Of a stretch of 64,000 nucleotides of DNA, positions 61,924-64,000 are shown one piece after another; position 1 is the first letter of the stretch; each line of letters opens with the position of its first letter. Position numbers and translations under genes: made by a program. Below the pieces are notes generated by a model. The model was not told where the DNA came from. It saw only the letters and a program-made list of their open reading frames with translations, and searched no databases. The stretch lies in NCBI GenBank assembly GCA_036689315.1, contig CP144790.1, forward strand, positions 227,641 through 291,640. Direction: 5' to 3'. This stretch comes from Stammera capleta_W (GTDB lineage: Bacteria > Pseudomonadota > Gammaproteobacteria > Enterobacterales > Enterobacteriaceae).

Positions 61924-63828
61924 TTAAAAATTTTTGTTTTTTATATTTTTTTTTATATAAATTAATATAATAATAATTGCTGCTGGTGTTATTCCTGAAA
62001 TTTTATAAGCTTGGTTTAAAGATAAAGGTTTTATTTTAGTTAATTTTTGTATTATTTCATTTGATAATCCAGGGATATTTTTAAAATTTATATTTTTTGG
62101 TATATTTATATTTTTATAAAAATTTAATTTATTTATTTCATATTTTTGTTTTTTTATATAATCTTCATATTTTATTATTATTTCTACTTCTTTTATAAAT
62201 ATATTTTTTTTTATATATTTATTTGGTATTAAATTTAAAATTTCGTTAATTTTTATTGTTGGATTTTTTAATAAAGAAATTAAATTAATATATTTATTTT
62301 TTTTTTTTTTATAAAAAATATTAGTTATTTTTTTTGGTAAATAATTTATATTTATTTTTTTTTTTTTTATAATTTTATATGTATTTTTTATTAATTCCAT
62401 TTTTTTTTTAAAAAATAACCAAGTTTTATTATTTATTAATCCTAATTTTTTTGATATTGGTGTTAATCTAAAATCAGCATTATCTTCTCTTAAAAATAAT
62501 CTATGTTCAGATCTTGATGTAAACATTCTATATGGTTCAGTAATACCTTTTATGCATAAATCATCTATTAATACTCCTATATAAGAAATTGATCTGTCTG
62601 GAATAAATTTATTTATATAAAATTTATTTTTATTTATTTTTAATGATGCGTTTATTCCAGCAATTAATCCTTGTGATGCTGCTTCTTCGTAACCTGTTGT
62701 TCCATTTATTTGACCAGCAAAAAATAAATTTTTTATTTTTTTTGTTTCTAATGTTTTTTTTAAATTTTTTGGATTAAAATATAAATATTTAACAGCATAT
62801 CCTGGTTTTATAAATAAACAATTTTCTAAACCTTTTATTGTTTTTATAAATTTTTTTTGTATATTAATAGGAAGACTTGTTGAAATACCATTAGGATATA
62901 TAATTTTACTTTTTTTTCCTTCAGGTTCTAAAAAAATTTGATGATTATTTTTATTAGGAAATTTTACAATTTTATCTTCAATTGAAGGACAATATCTAGG
63001 TCCTATTGAATTTATTGTTCCATTATATAAAGGACTTTTATCTAAATTATTTTTTATAATTTTATGAGTTAATTTATTTGTTTTTGTTATATAACAAATA
63101 GTATTTGATTTTATTTTTTTTTTTTTGTTTAAAAATGAAAAAAAAGAAAATTCATTATTATTCATACTATATTGTTTTTTTAATATTTTAAAATTAATAG
63201 ATTTTGAATATATTCTTGGTGGTGTTCCTGTTTTTAGATAATTAAAATCATTAAAATATTTTTTTAATGAATTAGCTAAATATTTAGATGAATGATCAAA
63301 TATTCTACCTCCTAAAAAAGAATAATTTCCTATAAAAATTTTACTATCTAAAAAAGTACCTGTAGTTATAATTGTTGTTTTTGAAAATATATTATTATTT
63401 TTTTTTGTTTTTACTCCAATTATTTTATTATTTTTTATAATTAAATCAATAACTTCATCTTGTAATATAAATAAATTTTTTTGTGATTTTAAATATCTTA
63501 TTGTATTTTTTTTATATTTTTTTTTATCAATTTGAATTCTTGTTGCTCTTACAGCATAACCTTTGCTTATATTTAAAGTTCTAAAATGTATTCCAGAATT
63601 ATCTGATAATTTTCCTATTAGACCACCCAATGCATCTATTTCTTTTACTAAATTACTTTTTCCTATTCCACCAATTGATGGATTACATGACATATTTCCA
63701 ATTGAATTAATGTTATATGTTATTAATAAAACTTTATTACACATTTTTGAAGAAATAAATGAAGATTCTATTCCTGCATGTCCACCACCAACAATAATTA
63801 CATCAAATGAATATTTTATATAATTCAT
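61924..63828 (-). CDS. mnmG: tRNA uridine 5-carboxymethylaminomethyl modification enzyme MnmG
   Basis: FAD enzyme that with MnmE modifies U34 of tRNAs reading NNA/NNG codons. The FAD-binding motif is VIIVGGGHAGIE near residue 10. CNPSIGGIGKSNLVKEIDALG, TTGTFLDSKIFIG, AGQINGTTGYEEAASQGLIA and TSRSEHRLFLREDNADFRLT are family landmarks. Length 634 aa, against 629. Expected targets in this window include the U34 tRNAs for Gln, Lys, Leu and Gly. It heads the atp operon, as in E. coli (mnmG-rsmG-atpI-atpB). Confidence 0.96.
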   Translation of the reverse strand: MNYIKYSFDVIIVGGGHAGIESSFISSKMCNKVLLITYNINSIGNMSCNPSIGGIGKSNLVKEIDALGGLIGKLSDNSGIHFRTLNISKGYAVRATRIQIDKKKYKKNTIRYLKSQKNLFILQDEVIDLIIKNNKIIGVKTKKNNNIFSKTTIITTGTFLDSKIFIGNYSFLGGRIFDHSSKYLANSLKKYFNDFNYLKTGTPPRIYSKSINFKILKKQYSMNNNEFSFFSFLNKKKKIKSNTICYITKTNKLTHKIIKNNLDKSPLYNGTINSIGPRYCPSIEDKIVKFPNKNNHQIFLEPEGKKSKIIYPNGISTSLPINIQKKFIKTIKGLENCLFIKPGYAVKYLYFNPKNLKKTLETKKIKNLFFAGQINGTTGYEEAASQGLIAGINASLKINKNKFYINKFIPDRSISYIGVLIDDLCIKGITEPYRMFTSRSEHRLFLREDNADFRLTPISKKLGLINNKTWLFFKKKMELIKNTYKIIKKKKININYLPKKITNIFYKKKKNKYINLISLLKNPTIKINEILNLIPNKYIKKNIFIKEVEIIIKYEDYIKKQKYEINKLNFYKNINIPKNINFKNIPGLSNEIIQKLTKIKPLSLNQAYKISGITPAAIIIILIYIKKNIKNKNF

Positions 63829-64000
63829 ATATATTATTATTTTTTATTTTATAAGGTTAATAATAAATTATTATTTTATTTAATATAATATTTATTTTTA
63901 TTAAATTTTTATATTTTTTTTTATTATGTTTATTTACTTTATTTTATTATATATATATAATTTTATTAAATTTTTATTTAAATAATTAGAAAAATATAAA
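63829..64000. other. gene-free AT-rich end of window
   Basis: 172 bp upstream of mnmG to the window edge, T-rich, with no open frame of note, no RNA gene and no DnaA-box-like sequence. In E. coli oriC lies upstream of mnmG, but composition here gives no origin signal; probably the mnmG promoter region. Confidence 0.4.

Noticed and set aside
63563..63823. 86-aa plus-strand frame inside mnmG; similar frames at 19953-20201, 50567-50830, 53697-53912 and 57532-57714.
   Set aside because: All lie opposite conserved coding sequence of mnmG, ybeY, efp, valS and atpG.

Overview
The window comes from a very small, very AT-rich bacterial genome. GC looks well under 20 % by eye, genes are packed with gaps of 0-240 bp, and there are no insertion sequences, phage genes or CRISPR arrays. 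Gene content and order point to an obligate endosymbiont derived from Enterobacterales. It keeps a clear HspQ and several E. coli-type blocks: rpsU-dnaG-rpoD beside divergent tsaD; nusG-rplKAJL-rpoBC after secE; frr-uppS-bamA-skp-dnaE; leu-gln-met tRNAs followed by miaB-ybeZ-ybeY; thr-tyr-gly tRNAs; ompR-envZ; and mnmG-atpBEFHAGDC. I cannot name the genus.

The main result is a changed genetic code. Ten in-frame TGA codons occur in eight genes (gltX x2, lepA, bamA, proS x2, envZ, efp, valS, and the last codon of atpA). Seven or eight of them sit exactly where E. coli has a conserved tryptophan. Every complete protein gene ends in TAA or TAG; the one apparent TGA stop (atpA) is followed at once by TAA. 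The window also holds the tRNA-Trp gene. Its anticodon is still CCA, not the UCA seen in most UGA-reassigned bacteria, but it carries A24 and a mismatched 27-43 pair, two features known to help a CCA tRNA read UGA. TGG remains the main Trp codon (rpoB and rpoC use only TGG), so the reassignment looks recent or incomplete.

Layout. 0-6.4 kb: end of ligA, gltX, then lepA-lepB-rnc-era. 6.4-18.7 kb: trpS, and the secE-nusG-rplKAJL-rpoBC transcription/ribosome block, all on the minus strand. 18.7-25.3 kb: murB, ybeY, ybeZ, miaB, three tRNAs, prmC, ycfH and holB. 25.4-36.6 kb: ahpC, rpmG-rpmB, dnaE, skp, a BamA reduced to POTRA domains, uppS, frr, rpoD, dnaG and rpsU. 36.6-44 kb: tsaD, cca, rpoZ, metG, tRNAs, rho, trxA, hspQ, acpS and rplY, the last with a 9-bp tandem repeat. 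44-55.5 kb: tilS, proS, hinT, tRNA-Ile, tRNA-Trp, envZ, ompR, nfuA, efp, pepA, valS and four tRNAs. 55.5-63.8 kb: the whole ATP synthase operon plus mnmG; atpG is frameshifted in an 11-A run.

Base composition changes near 44 kb. To the left the plus strand is C- and A-biased; to the right it is G- and T-biased. That is the pattern expected at a replication origin. Functionally the window is almost all information processing: replication (DnaE, HolB, DnaG, ligase), transcription (all RNA polymerase subunits except alpha, RpoD, NusG, Rho), aminoacyl-tRNA synthesis and tRNA modification (MiaB, TsaD, TilS, MnmG, Cca), ribosomal proteins and translation factors. To this are added ATP synthase and remnants of envelope functions (MurB, UppS, LepB, SecE, Skp, truncated BamA, OmpR/EnvZ). 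No biosynthetic pathway for a host nutrient is visible here. Protein comparisons were made from memory of E. coli sequences, without database searches.
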